Source: Neorhizobium galegae (GTDB lineage Bacteria; Pseudomonadota; Alphaproteobacteria; Rhizobiales; Rhizobiaceae). From it: a DNA stretch of 64,000 nt. The stretch covers positions 1,116,001 through 1,180,000 of the forward strand of contig NZ_JAGIPH010000001.1 in NCBI RefSeq assembly GCF_017877135.1, in the 5' to 3' direction. Below are positions 27,690-36,955 of the stretch, piece by piece. The position numbers and the translations under genes were made by a program. The notes below the pieces were generated by a model. That model was not told where the DNA came from. It saw nothing but the letters and a program-made list of their open reading frames with translations, and did no database searches. Each line of letters opens with the position of its first letter. Positions within the stretch are counted from its first letter, which is position 1.

Positions 27690-29287
27690 TTGAGATGGTT
27701 TTTTAAACCCATGCGCGAAACAGCTGCAATCAACGCCATAGAGAGGATCAACAACCAGAAGTGCGTTTCCCGCGTGTAGTTGTCCCAAGCAGGGACGGAA
27801 GCACCACTCAAAGTGGAGTCGATCACGCCTTTTTGATCAAAGTCAAGCGCATTTCCTACCTCACCAGTGGCATTTATGATTGCGGAAATGCCGTTATTGG
27901 CTCCGCGAATCAGTGGAAGCCCCGTTTCCACCGCCCGCAAGCGCGCCTGCAGGAAGTGCTGGTAGGGTCCGGGTGTATTGCCGAACCAGGCATCATTTGT
28001 AATGTTCAAAAGGGCGGATGCGCGGGTGACGTCTGCGCCGATTTCCGCGGGGAAGATCGCTTCATAGCAGATGAGCGGATAGAAGGACCGCCCGCTCGGC
28101 AGCGTGATCAGCGACCGGCTGGCGCCGGCGGTAAAGCCGCCCGGCATCTCGACGATATTGCTGATGCCGAGCCTGTCCCAGAAACTCTGGAACGGCAGAT
28201 ATTCACCAAACGGCGTCAGGTGCACCTTGTCGGAGGCGGCAATGATCTCGCCCTGGCTGTCGATGGCATAAACGGAATTGTAGTAGCGCGTCGGCTCGCC
28301 GGGAGCTGCCTCTTCGGCCCGCACAACGCCCGCCAGCAGCACCTGCCCGTCCTGCAGCATGCCGGCAATGCGGGTGAGAGCCCCCGGATTCTGGGTCAGG
28401 ATGAAGGGGACCGAGGTTTCCGGCCAGACGATGACATCCGGTCTGCGGGCGCCCGGCTTCGGCGGCAGCGCCGACAGCACAAGATGTTCCTCGAACACCG
28501 CCAGACGGTCGGTATTGTCCATCTTGCGGGCCTGGTCGATCACCGGCTGGACGATCCGCACGGAAAGAGGCGGCTGGCTCGACGGAATGGCGGCGACGAC
28601 ATGCATGCGATAGACGCCGTATCCGACATGGGCCGCAATCAGGGCCGCCGCGATGACAAGGCCGCCGGCCGCACCCTTGCGCGTTGCAATGAGCGCCGGC
28701 GCGCCGGCCACGAACACGGCCAGCAGCGTGACGCCAAAAATGCCGATCGCCTGCGCCGACTGCATCATGACCGGCACCGGCATCACGCCATACCCGATCG
28801 CATTCCAGGGAAAACCGGTAAACAGAAAGCTGCGTAGCCATTCGGCAAGGGCAAAGCCCACGCCGAGAGCCGCCAGACGCCCGAACCCGTCCGACCACAG
28901 AAGGCTCGCGATCAGCGTCGCGCATCCGTAAAACACCGCAAGCACCGCCGGCAGGCCGAAAATCGCCAGCGGCAGCGCCCAGGCAAATTCGTCCGCATCC
29001 ACCAGCAGCGCATTGCCGAGCCACCAGAGGCCGGCGACGAAATAGCCGAAGCCGAACAGCCAGCCGAGAGAAAACGCCGTGCGAAAACGCCCGAGCCGCC
29101 CCGCTTCCGGGACGGTTGCGGTGCCATCCATCAGCCAGACAAGCAGGGTGAAGGAAACAAAGAGCGAGGCGACAAAGGAGACGGGTGGCATGGAAAGTGC
29201 CGCAACAGCGCCGGCCAAGATCGCAAGACCCGCTCGACGCCACCCCCATAGAAGCATGACCCTGCCGGCGAAACGCTCCATGGACAT
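27686..29287 (-). CDS. lnt: Apolipoprotein N-acyltransferase
   Basis: 533 residues. It adds the third acyl chain to lipoproteins at the outer face of the inner membrane. About six N-terminal and one C-terminal membrane helices flank a nitrilase-like catalytic domain: WPETSVPF (catalytic Glu region, about 288), the Lys in DKVHLTPFGEYLPF (about 355) and CYEAIFP (nucleophile Cys, about 408). In Sinorhizobium this gene was named actA because mutants are acid-sensitive. LspA, which acts one step earlier, is also in this window at 59 kb. Confidence 0.96.
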   Translation of the reverse strand: MSMERFAGRVMLLWGWRRAGLAILAGAVAALSMPPVSFVASLFVSFTLLVWLMDGTATVPEAGRLGRFRTAFSLGWLFGFGYFVAGLWWLGNALLVDADEFAWALPLAIFGLPAVLAVFYGCATLIASLLWSDGFGRLAALGVGFALAEWLRSFLFTGFPWNAIGYGVMPVPVMMQSAQAIGIFGVTLLAVFVAGAPALIATRKGAAGGLVIAAALIAAHVGYGVYRMHVVAAIPSSQPPLSVRIVQPVIDQARKMDNTDRLAVFEEHLVLSALPPKPGARRPDVIVWPETSVPFILTQNPGALTRIAGMLQDGQVLLAGVVRAEEAAPGEPTRYYNSVYAIDSQGEIIAASDKVHLTPFGEYLPFQSFWDRLGISNIVEMPGGFTAGASRSLITLPSGRSFYPLICYEAIFPAEIGADVTRASALLNITNDAWFGNTPGPYQHFLQARLRAVETGLPLIRGANNGISAIINATGEVGNALDFDQKGVIDSTLSGASVPAWDNYTRETHFWLLILSMALIAAVSRMGLKNHLN

Positions 29288-29540
29288 CCTTTCCGATCTC
29301 TTAAGGACGCGCAGGCAACCGGCTGTGCGGGGCCACGCTGACGGGCTTGATACGCATGTGACTGAAGCAACGCCTACAACATCACGGCCGAAACCGGAAA
29401 CGCTTTGCAGGAAAACTGAGGCGGATCAAAGGAAGGCGCGGCTGGCCGTGGAAGGAAGCGACGGGCGGCCGCCTGGGCCTGACTTGCCGCAGGCGCGCCG
29501 CACGCGACGGCGCCCTCGGCACAGCACCCCTTTCACCGGA

Positions 29541-30743
29541 TCAGCCTTCGGGTCGCTCGACACCATCCTGCGGCGGGTTGGGGGCTGTCGACACAGGTGC
29601 TGAATCCACCGGCGTCTCGGCCGCGCCCAGTGCTGCCTCGGATGCGGAGGCATCCCCCTTCAGCTGGCGGCGGCGCGCGACCACATGGCGCTTGCGCATG
29701 ATGCGTACGCGCTTGATGCGGCGCGGATCGGCATCGAGAATCTGAAACTCGAAGCCCGGCACCGCCTGCACCAGCTCGCCGCGCACCGGAATGCGGCCAA
29801 GCGCCGAAAAGATCAGGCCGCCCAGCGTATCGACATCTTCCAGCTGATCGCGCACGTCGAAATCCGGGCCGATGGCCTCGGCAATTTCTTCCAGTTCCAC
29901 GCGAGCATCGGCGATGAATACATCCTCGCTGGTGCGCGAGAACAAAGCCTCGTCGTCATCGTGCTCGTCCTCGACATCGCCGATCACCATTTCGACGATG
30001 TCCTCGTGGCTGACGAGACCGTCGGTGCCGCCGTATTCGTCGATGACAAGCGCCATCTGCGTGCGCGCCGCCTGCATGCTCTGCAACAGGTCGGACGCCA
30101 GCATGGAGGGGGGCACGAAGAGGATCTGGCGGATGAGGCCCGCATCGGCGACGGTCTTCATCAGGTCGACGCGGCCAAGATCAAAGGCGGGACGCGGGGT
30201 GCGCACCGTCTTTTCCTTCAGCACGGCACCGGAGGCACCGTCCACCTGCACCGCCTTTTGCGGCGCGCTGCGGCGCTTGTTGCGCGCTTGCTTGGCGAGA
30301 TAAGACAGAAGGTCGCGAATGTGCACGAAGCCGCGCGGATCATCCAGCGTATCGCTATAGACGGGCATGCGCGAGCGGCCGGTTTCCTCGAAATGGATCA
30401 TCAGCTCGCCGAGCGTCATGGTCATGTCGACGGCCTCGATATCGGCGCGCGGCACCATGATGTCTTCGACACGCACTTCCCGGAATCGCAGGATATTGTG
30501 CAGCATCGCCCGTTCTTCGGGCGAAAAGGCACTGCTGACGGAGGTATCGGTCATCAGGGCGTCGGCGAGGTCTTCGCGCAACCTTTCGCCCTGGGCTGGC
30601 CGCAGCAGGCGGATCGCCCGCGCCCAGAAGGTGCTGTGCGAGCGGCCGTGGTGTTCGCGTCGTAACGGACTGCCACCCTCTTCGGAGGAAGACTGCTCGG
30701 ATTCGGTGCCGCCGCGGGCGGTCTGTGTCGAAATCTCGTTCAT
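29541..30743 (-). CDS. tlyC: CBS/CorC_HlyC-domain protein (TlyC/CorC-like)
   Basis: 400 residues. Two CBS domains (about 68-200: RVEDIMVPRADIEAVDM, and then PPSMLASDLLQSMQAARTQMALVIDEYGGTDG) are followed by a CorC_HlyC transporter-associated domain (about 275-355, with TLGGLIFSALGRIP) and a disordered C-terminal tail. Proteins of this type are linked to Mg/Co efflux; the hemolysin label is historical. No membrane helices are seen, so it would act as a cytoplasmic partner. The start is 10 bases after the ybeY stop. Confidence 0.9.
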   Translation of the reverse strand: MNEISTQTARGGTESEQSSSEEGGSPLRREHHGRSHSTFWARAIRLLRPAQGERLREDLADALMTDTSVSSAFSPEERAMLHNILRFREVRVEDIMVPRADIEAVDMTMTLGELMIHFEETGRSRMPVYSDTLDDPRGFVHIRDLLSYLAKQARNKRRSAPQKAVQVDGASGAVLKEKTVRTPRPAFDLGRVDLMKTVADAGLIRQILFVPPSMLASDLLQSMQAARTQMALVIDEYGGTDGLVSHEDIVEMVIGDVEDEHDDDEALFSRTSEDVFIADARVELEEIAEAIGPDFDVRDQLEDVDTLGGLIFSALGRIPVRGELVQAVPGFEFQILDADPRRIKRVRIMRKRHVVARRRQLKGDASASEAALGAAETPVDSAPVSTAPNPPQDGVERPEG

Positions 30744-30753
30744 GGTTCCAGTT

Positions 30754-31263
30754 TTATACCAGCGGATCCTGTCCCGCATAGGGATCAGATAGGCCAAGGG
30801 TGGCCAAAATACGAGTCTCCAGCGCTTCCATTTTTTCCGCCTCGTCCACCTTGATGTGGTCGTAGCCGAAAAGATGCAGGAAACCGTGCACCATCAGATG
30901 CGTCAGATGATCGTCGAAGGACTTGTCCAGATCAACCGCCTCGCGCTCGACAGTTTCGCGCGCAATGACGATATCGCCCAGCATAGGGCCGGGCATCTTG
31001 CCGGGCGCCACCGGAAAGGCGGGGAAGGACAAGACATTGGTCGGCTTGTCCTGGTCGCGCCACTGCGCATTGATCTCGCGGATCGCCGCATCGTCGGTAA
31101 ACACCAGCGAAAGCTCGGCCGGATGCGGCTGGAAAGGCTGCTTTTCTTCGCGTGCCAAGTAATCGGCGGCCGCGTGGATCACCCGCTCGGCCATCGTGGC
31201 GAGCGTCTCTTCGTCGGGCCAGCGTTCGTCCTCGACGCTGATCTGTATGTCTAGCTCTGGCAT
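30754..31263 (-). CDS. ybeY: Endoribonuclease YbeY
   Basis: 169 residues. It needs zinc and matures the 3' end of 16S rRNA and takes part in ribosome quality control. The metal motif H-x3-H-x5-H is complete in HGFLHLFGYDH. NVLSFP and GDIVIA are other family blocks. The gene follows phoH by 17 bases, the usual phoH-ybeY-corC order. In Sinorhizobium it is known to affect sRNA-mediated regulation and symbiosis. Confidence 0.96.
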   Translation of the reverse strand: MPELDIQISVEDERWPDEETLATMAERVIHAAADYLAREEKQPFQPHPAELSLVFTDDAAIREINAQWRDQDKPTNVLSFPAFPVAPGKMPGPMLGDIVIARETVEREAVDLDKSFDDHLTHLMVHGFLHLFGYDHIKVDEAEKMEALETRILATLGLSDPYAGQDPLV

Positions 31264-31280
31264 GGGATTGAAGGCCGACT

Positions 31281-32336
31281 TCAGCGGCTCTCGTGCTCGC
31301 TTTCTTCATGAACGGCGTATTGCGCGTCATAGGCCTGGACGATGCGACCGACCAGCGGGTGGCGCACGATGTCGGTATCCTTGAAGCGCACGACGGAGAT
31401 GCCCTCGACGCCGCTCAAGAGCTGCAGCGCTTCCACAAGGCCCGATTTGACGCCGCGCGGCAAATCCACCTGGCTCGGGTCGCCGGTCACGATCATGCGG
31501 GCATTTTCGCCAAGACGGGTCAGAAACATCTTCATCTGCATCGATGTCGTGTTTTGCGCTTCGTCGAGGATGACGGCGGCATTGGCGAGCGTACGCCCGC
31601 GCATGAAGGCCAGAGGCGCAATTTCAATGACGCCGGCGGTGATTGCCCGCTCCACCTTGTCACCGGGGATCATGTCGTACAGCGCGTCATAAAGCGGGCG
31701 CAGATAGGGATCGACCTTTTCCTTCATGTCACCGGGCAGGAAGCCGAGCCGTTCGCCCGCTTCCACCGCCGGACGCGACAGGATGATCCGGTCGACGGCG
31801 CCGCGCTCCAGAAGCTGGGCGGCATGCGCCACCGCGAGATAGGTCTTGCCGGTGCCGGCCGGGCCGACGCCGAAGACCAGTTCCGACCGTTCCAGCGCCC
31901 GCATATAGGCATCCTGCGTCGGGGTGCGGGCCGCCACCGTCTTCTTGCGGGTGGAGATCTGCGCCATCGACAGCTTGGCCTTGCGTTCGAGCGTCGGCAG
32001 GATCAGCTGGTCGTCTGCGGCAACTGCCATGCGGATTGCACCTTCCACGTCGGAGGTTTCGACAGAAGCACCCTTCTGCAGGCGCTCGTAGAGGAAATCG
32101 AGGGCGCGGCGCGCCTGATTGGTCGCCAGAAGCTCGCCTGAAATGCTGACCGAGTTGCCGCGCGCCCGCGCATCGATATGCAGGCGCTCCTCAAGGAGCT
32201 TCAGGTTCTGGTCGAATTGGCCGAAGAGTTCGCTGGCCAGCCTGTTGTTCTCGAACGTCAAGACGAAGTGATTGGCATCGATCGCGGCGGTGCGGGTGTT
32301 GCGCGAGGGTGAGGAAACCAATTCCTGTCTGTTCAA
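31281..32336 (-). CDS. phoH: PhoH-like ATPase
   Basis: 351 residues. The Walker A motif FGVGPAGTGKTYLA is at about 155, Walker B VILDEAQNTT at about 257 and the sensor motif TGDPSQVDLP at about 290. The N terminus (to about 100) has a KH-like segment. PhoH proteins are predicted RNA-linked ATPases, functionally tied to YbeY, the next gene. The start is GTTCAAG-context sequence after miaB, with a 33-base gap. Confidence 0.95.
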   Translation of the reverse strand: MNRQELVSSPSRNTRTAAIDANHFVLTFENNRLASELFGQFDQNLKLLEERLHIDARARGNSVSISGELLATNQARRALDFLYERLQKGASVETSDVEGAIRMAVAADDQLILPTLERKAKLSMAQISTRKKTVAARTPTQDAYMRALERSELVFGVGPAGTGKTYLAVAHAAQLLERGAVDRIILSRPAVEAGERLGFLPGDMKEKVDPYLRPLYDALYDMIPGDKVERAITAGVIEIAPLAFMRGRTLANAAVILDEAQNTTSMQMKMFLTRLGENARMIVTGDPSQVDLPRGVKSGLVEALQLLSGVEGISVVRFKDTDIVRHPLVGRIVQAYDAQYAVHEESEHESR

Positions 32337-32369
32337 GTAGCAAGGCTCCTATAAGCGGCTTTGAACCAT

Positions 32370-33797
32370 TTAACGCTCGATCCTCTCGGCAAACAAGCTG
32401 TTTGGTCCCGTGCCCGTGATTCGTACCTGGATAATGTCACCGATTTGCGATGTTTTTGCATCAACATTCACGGACTGGAGCCAGGGAGAACGACCGATCA
32501 GCTGACCGGGCATCCGGCCTGGCTTTTCCAGCAGAAGATCGATGGTCTTGCCCACGCAGCTTTCAGCAAATGCGTGCTGCTGCTTGAGAAGCAGCGCCTG
32601 CAACCGTTCGAGCCGTTCGGCCTTCACCGCATCGTCCACCTGAGAACCGAGATCGGCACCCGGAGTTCCCGGCCGCGTCGAATATTTGAACGAGAAGGCC
32701 TGCGCATATTCGACGGTTTCGACCAGCCGAAGTGTATCCTCGAAATCCGCATCCGTTTCGCCGGGAAAACCGACGATAAAATCGCCCGACAGCGCGATGT
32801 CGGGACGTGCGGTGCGGATGCGCTCGATGAGGCGCAGGTAATCGGCGGCCGTATGGCGCCGGTTCATCGCCTTCAGGATCCGGTCGGATCCCGCCTGCAC
32901 CGGCAGATGCAGATAGGGCATCAGGGCGCGCAGGTTACGATGCGCCTCGATCAGCCGGTCGTCCATGTCGCGCGGATGGCTCGTCGTATAGCGAAGCCGC
33001 GCAAGACCGGGAATCTCGGCCAGCCGATAGAGAAGATCGCCAAGGCTCCAGGCATCGCCGGAGGGACCGGCCCCATGCCAGGCGTTGACGTTCTGGCCAA
33101 GCAGCGTCACCTCGCGCACGCCGGCATCCACCAGGCGCTGTGCTTCGTCGAGGATCTGGGACAGCGGCCGCGACACTTCCGAGCCGCGCGTATAGGGCAC
33201 CACGCAGAAGGTACAGAACTTGTCGCAGCCTTCCTGCACGGTCAAAAAGGCGGTCACGCCGCGCGAACGGATCGCGGCGCGCTCGGCGCCCGGCAGATGC
33301 TCGAACTTGTCTTCGACCGCATAATCCGTCTCGATGACGCGTTCGCCGGCGCGCGCGCGCTTCAGCGCCTGCGGCAGCCGGTGATAGGTCTGCGGACCGA
33401 TCACCACATCGACGGCAGGCGCCCGGCGTAGGATTTCCTCGCCTTCCGCCTGCGCGACGCAACCGGCCACGCCGATCATCATCTCGCGGCCGTTGGCATT
33501 GCGCTCTTTCTTCATGTCGCGCAGCCGGCCAAGCGCCGAATAGACCTTGTCGGCGGCCTTTTCGCGGATGTGGCAGGTGTTCAAGAGAACGAGATCGGCC
33601 TCTTCCACCGCCTCGGTCGTCACATAGCCTTCGCTTGCCAGCGCATCGCCCATGCGCATGGAATCGTAGACGTTCATCTGGCACCCGTAGGTCTTGATGA
33701 ACACTTTTCGCGTGTTGGCAGCAGGGCTTGCCTGCGCAATGGCACTGTCGCCGCCATGCAGTGCTGCGGCTGGAAGGGTGGCTGTAAGGTCGCTCAT
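32370..33797 (-). CDS. miaB: tRNA-2-methylthio-N6-dimethylallyladenosine synthase
   Basis: 475 residues, a radical-SAM methylthiotransferase. The N-terminal UPF0004 domain starts with [13 protein letters not shown] and supplies three cluster cysteines. The radical-SAM CxxxCxxC reads CDKFCTFC (about 183-190). A C-terminal TRAM domain binds tRNA. It converts i6A37 to ms2i6A37 in tRNAs reading UNN codons. The first 25 residues are Ala-rich and less conserved, so the start could be slightly downstream. Confidence 0.97.
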   Translation of the reverse strand: MSDLTATLPAAALHGGDSAIAQASPAANTRKVFIKTYGCQMNVYDSMRMGDALASEGYVTTEAVEEADLVLLNTCHIREKAADKVYSALGRLRDMKKERNANGREMMIGVAGCVAQAEGEEILRRAPAVDVVIGPQTYHRLPQALKRARAGERVIETDYAVEDKFEHLPGAERAAIRSRGVTAFLTVQEGCDKFCTFCVVPYTRGSEVSRPLSQILDEAQRLVDAGVREVTLLGQNVNAWHGAGPSGDAWSLGDLLYRLAEIPGLARLRYTTSHPRDMDDRLIEAHRNLRALMPYLHLPVQAGSDRILKAMNRRHTAADYLRLIERIRTARPDIALSGDFIVGFPGETDADFEDTLRLVETVEYAQAFSFKYSTRPGTPGADLGSQVDDAVKAERLERLQALLLKQQHAFAESCVGKTIDLLLEKPGRMPGQLIGRSPWLQSVNVDAKTSQIGDIIQVRITGTGPNSLFAERIER

Positions 33798-33844
33798 GGC
33801 CGCCTCTTTACTGCAAGACGGCCTGAATTAGAAGGGCTTCGTGC

Positions 33845-34639
33845 TCAGCGGCTGCGTGGATAAAGCCTGTCGCGCAGCATGGCGCGCAACCGGTCCACCA
33901 CGGTAGCACCTGCCACCTTGCGATTGGTCTCGGCGCGAAACTCCACCACCTCGCCGAAATCCACATCCACTTCCATGGCTTCCGCCTTCAGGACGCCCAT
34001 CAGATGCGGCACAAGTTCGACATCGCCGGGCCAGGCGGCAATCGGGCGATGATAGCGGCCCATCGGCATGCCATAGATGCCGGTATAGGCGATCGACACC
34101 GGCTGCACATAAACGACACCACCGGGTGCGGATGAGACGGCAGCAGAGGCTGCGCCGAACAGCGAGGATTTCACCTCCATCAACCGGTTGCCATCCGATG
34201 TCGTGCCTTCGGGAAACAGCACGATGATTTCCGATGCGGCAAGACGGGCGGCAATCTCGTTCACCTGCTCGCCGGCCTTCCGTTTCTGTTCGCGCACCAC
34301 GAAGACCGATTTCTGCAGCTTTGCCAGCCAACCGAACACCGGCCAATCCGCCACCTCGGCCTTGGCGACGAAGACGACATCGGCAATCGCGCCGAGCACG
34401 AGAATGTCCTTCCAGGACGCGTGATTGGCGGCCAGCATCAGCGGCCGGCGGCTTTCAAGTGTGCCATGCTGGCGAATGCGGATGCCGAGCAGGTAACAGG
34501 CCGCGCGATGCCAGACGCGCGGCAGGCGGCGGCGCAGCATCCAGTCGAATCGCAGGGCCAGAAGCTGCACCGGCAAAAGAACAAGCGTCAGCACCGAGAG
34601 GAGCAGGAAGACCAGCCCGATCCGCAGCCAGTTGATCAC
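33845..34639 (-). CDS. olsA: 1-acyl-glycerol-3-phosphate/lyso-ornithine-lipid acyltransferase, OlsA/PlsC family
   Basis: 264 residues. An N-terminal membrane helix (IGLVFLLLSVLTLVLLPVQLL) leads to the acyltransferase motifs NHASWKD (HxxxxD, about 73-79) and FPEGTTSDG (about 143-151). The Sinorhizobium gene at this place, after miaB, is as I recall olsA, which acylates lyso-ornithine lipid. OlsB, the first enzyme, is at 55.9-56.7 kb. A PlsC role in phospholipid synthesis is the alternative. The start overlaps the fur/mur stop by four bases. Confidence 0.85.
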   Translation of the reverse strand: MINWLRIGLVFLLLSVLTLVLLPVQLLALRFDWMLRRRLPRVWHRAACYLLGIRIRQHGTLESRRPLMLAANHASWKDILVLGAIADVVFVAKAEVADWPVFGWLAKLQKSVFVVREQKRKAGEQVNEIAARLAASEIIVLFPEGTTSDGNRLMEVKSSLFGAASAAVSSAPGGVVYVQPVSIAYTGIYGMPMGRYHRPIAAWPGDVELVPHLMGVLKAEAMEVDVDFGEVVEFRAETNRKVAGATVVDRLRAMLRDRLYPRSR

Positions 34640-35064
34640 GGATCGTCCTTGTCGAGCGGAATGCCGTATAGCTCAAGCCGGTGGCCGACAAGGCGAAAGC
34701 CGTGTTCACGGGCAATGCGCTCCTGCAGCGCCTCGATCTCGGCGGAGCGGAACTCCACCACCTCGCCGGTCTTCACGTCGATCATGTGGTCGTGATGTTC
34801 TTCCGGCACGGTTTCATAGCGCGAGCGGCCATCGCGAAAATCGTGCTTCTCGATGATGCCGGCATCCTCGAACAGTTTGACCGTGCGATAGACCGTGGAA
34901 ATGGAGATGCGCGAATCGACCTTGGTGGCGCGGCGGTAAAGCTCCTCCACATCGGGATGGTCATCGCTGTCCTGCAGGATGCGCGCAATCACGCGGCGCT
35001 GATCGGTCATGCGCATGCCACGCTCGGCGCACAGCTCCTCCAGGGATTTGGAAAGGTCTGTCAT
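34636..35064 (-). CDS. fur: Fur-family regulator, probably Mur (manganese/iron)
   Basis: 142 residues. A winged-helix DNA-binding domain (about 10-85, with RMTDQRRVIARIL and SISTVYRTVKLFEDAGII) precedes a metal-binding dimerisation domain (EEHHDHMIDVKTGEVVEF, HRLELYGI). It has only one cysteine (about residue 12) and lacks the CxxC structural-zinc pairs of E. coli Fur. That fits alphaproteobacterial Fur/Mur, which often senses Mn(II) and represses manganese uptake. It is translationally coupled to olsA. Confidence 0.92.
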   Translation of the reverse strand: MTDLSKSLEELCAERGMRMTDQRRVIARILQDSDDHPDVEELYRRATKVDSRISISTVYRTVKLFEDAGIIEKHDFRDGRSRYETVPEEHHDHMIDVKTGEVVEFRSAEIEALQERIAREHGFRLVGHRLELYGIPLDKDDP

Positions 35065-35104
35065 GTCGTCACGGCCTTGCATCGCAGATGGGATCTGTAT
35101 CGGA

Positions 35105-35599
35105 CTAGCGAAGATCGCGCCGCATGACAAGCGCTGCGGTCCGCGTGCCATCGGCGCTGGCATAGTAGGCGGGCCGGCGCGCCACCTGCAAAAAGCCGAG
35201 ACGCCGGTAAAGACCGACGGCGGCGGCATTGTTTTCCTCGACTTCCAGAAACATGGTTTCAGCACCGCGGACGGCCGCTTCGCGAAGCGCCGCCTGCATC
35301 AGGCGCCAGCCAAGGCCGGTGCGCGCAAGCTTTTCGCCAACGGCAATGGTGAGGATTTCCGCTTCGCCCGCCACCTCGCGCGACAGCACGAAGCCGCCGA
35401 GCGGCCGGCTGAAAAAGGCATTGGATTGCAATGCGCAAAAGCCAAAGACGCCGTCCTGCCCGAGAAGATCCAGGACTTCACCCTCGCTCCACTGCCGCGC
35501 AAAGCGCTGCCCGTGCAGTTCCGATGCGGGGCGGCAATCGCTGTCCTTCATCGGCACGATATCGAAAAAGGGCTTCCAGGTCAGGTAATCGTCGAACAT
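35105..35599 (-). CDS. rimI: Ribosomal-protein-alanine N-acetyltransferase RimI-like
   Basis: 164 residues, a GNAT fold. The acetyl-CoA loop reads RTGLGWRLMQAAL (about 92-104; Q/RxxGxG/A), followed by FLEVEENNAAAVGLYRRLGF typical of RimI. It acetylates the N-terminal alanine of ribosomal protein S18 in E. coli. The gene is next to tsaB, a common pairing. The first 25 residues vary and the start may be at the internal Met near residue 17. Confidence 0.9.
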   Translation of the reverse strand: MFDDYLTWKPFFDIVPMKDSDCRPASELHGQRFARQWSEGEVLDLLGQDGVFGFCALQSNAFFSRPLGGFVLSREVAGEAEILTIAVGEKLARTGLGWRLMQAALREAAVRGAETMFLEVEENNAAAVGLYRRLGFLQVARRPAYYASADGTRTAALVMRRDLR

Positions 35600-35608
35600 G
35601 AAGAATCG

Positions 35609-36268
35609 TCAGGCGCGGGAAAGGGCAAATCCGTCCTGCGGTTTAGCATCAGGCCCGCGAAGGTAAAGCGGTTTCGGCCGCGCTACATGCGCCTCAACCT
35701 CCGCGCCGAGGCGCGCGACAATGCCAATGTCGAAGCGATCGGGTTCGGACGCTGCCCCTTCGCCGGACAGAAGGGATGCTGCCGAGCCGGTAACGGCTGC
35801 GCCCTGGATTTCCGCTAAATGGCGTAGATCCTCAAGAGACACGGCGGCAGCCTCGGTTATTGGCGCACCATCAGTGCCAAAAACCTGCGCATAAATCTCG
35901 TCACGCTTGGCATCCATGGCCGCGATCACCGGACGAGACGCATCGTTTGCAAGGTGGGCGCGGGCGAGAGCGGAAAGCGTGGTGACGCCCACGGCATCGG
36001 CCGGAAGCGCCAGCGCCAGACCCCGTGCGGCCGCCACGCCGACGCGAATGCCGGTAAACGAGCCAGGCCCGATGGTGACAGCAACCCGGGTGATGTCGGA
36101 CAGCGCCACGCCGGCCGTTTCCAGCACCTCATCGATCATCGCCATCAGCCGTTCCGCATGGCCCTTGCCGATGCGGTCCGTCACCTCGGCCAGGATTTTG
36201 CCTTGGGAAGCGTCATAGACCGCGGCGGAACAATCCACCCCGGCCGTATCGATGGCGAGAAGCATCAT
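35609..36268 (-). CDS. tsaB: tRNA threonylcarbamoyladenosine biosynthesis protein TsaB
   Basis: 219 residues, ASKHA fold. LLAIDTAGVDCSAAVYD at the start, ERLMAMIDEVL and IGPGSFTGIRVGVAAARGLAL (about 68-88) are the family marks. TsaB is the scaffold partner of TsaD and TsaE in making t6A37 in ANN-decoding tRNAs. Two consecutive methionine codons (36268, 36265) are possible starts. The stop is 9 bases before rimI. Confidence 0.95.
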   Translation of the reverse strand: MMLLAIDTAGVDCSAAVYDASQGKILAEVTDRIGKGHAERLMAMIDEVLETAGVALSDITRVAVTIGPGSFTGIRVGVAAARGLALALPADAVGVTTLSALARAHLANDASRPVIAAMDAKRDEIYAQVFGTDGAPITEAAAVSLEDLRHLAEIQGAAVTGSAASLLSGEGAASEPDRFDIGIVARLGAEVEAHVARPKPLYLRGPDAKPQDGFALSRA

Positions 36269-36274
36269 GAAGGA

Positions 36275-36841
36275 TCAGAGCGCCTCGACCGACTGCACTT
36301 CCGGCACGAAATGCTTGAGGAGGTTCTGCACGCCGTGCTTCAGCGTTGCCGTCGACGACGGGCAGCCGGAGCAGGCGCCCTTCATGTTGAGATAGACGGT
36401 GCCATCGCGAAAACCCTTGAAGGTGATGTCGCCGCCGTCCTGGGCAACGGCCGGGCGCACGCGGGTTTCCAGCAGTTCCTTGATGGTGGCAACGATCGTC
36501 TCGTCACCATCCTCAAAGAATTCGCCTTCCTCGTCGGTCGCTTCCGCCATGCTGGCCGATCGGCCCATCACGGGCTGGCCGGACATGAAATGCTCCATGA
36601 TGGAGCCCAGAATGGCCGGCTTCAGGTGCTGCCATTCCTGGCGCTCCTTCGTCACGGTAACGAAGTCATAGCCGAAATAGACGGCAGTCACGCCATTGAT
36701 GGCAAACAGGCGCGCTGCGAGCGGCGAAGCCTCGGCTTCTTCGGCGTTGCGGAAATCCGCCGTGCCCTTTTCCATCACCACCTTGCCGGGCAGGAACTTC
36801 AGCGTCGCCGGGTTCGGCGTAGATTCGGTCTGGATGAACAT
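36275..36841 (-). CDS. NifU/Nfu-type iron-sulfur scaffold protein
   Basis: 188 residues. An N-terminal Nfu domain (about 1-90: MFIQTESTPNPATLKFLPG) is followed by a C-terminal NifU-like domain with GACSGCPSS (CxxC at about 158-161), which holds a 4Fe-4S cluster for transfer to target proteins. This is the mitochondrial-NFU1-like architecture usual in alphaproteobacteria, not nitrogen-fixation NifU. It lies 6 bases before tsaB on the same strand. Confidence 0.95.
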   Translation of the reverse strand: MFIQTESTPNPATLKFLPGKVVMEKGTADFRNAEEAEASPLAARLFAINGVTAVYFGYDFVTVTKERQEWQHLKPAILGSIMEHFMSGQPVMGRSASMAEATDEEGEFFEDGDETIVATIKELLETRVRPAVAQDGGDITFKGFRDGTVYLNMKGACSGCPSSTATLKHGVQNLLKHFVPEVQSVEAL

Positions 36842-36955
36842 CTGGGGATCTCCTCGGCAGCCACCGGGGCGCCAGTTTAGAATTCTTCAAAAGAAGATAA
36901 TCGGGTTCATGTTTATATTCAAGTGCGTATTTCCAAAACCCCGATCAAGACCCTA

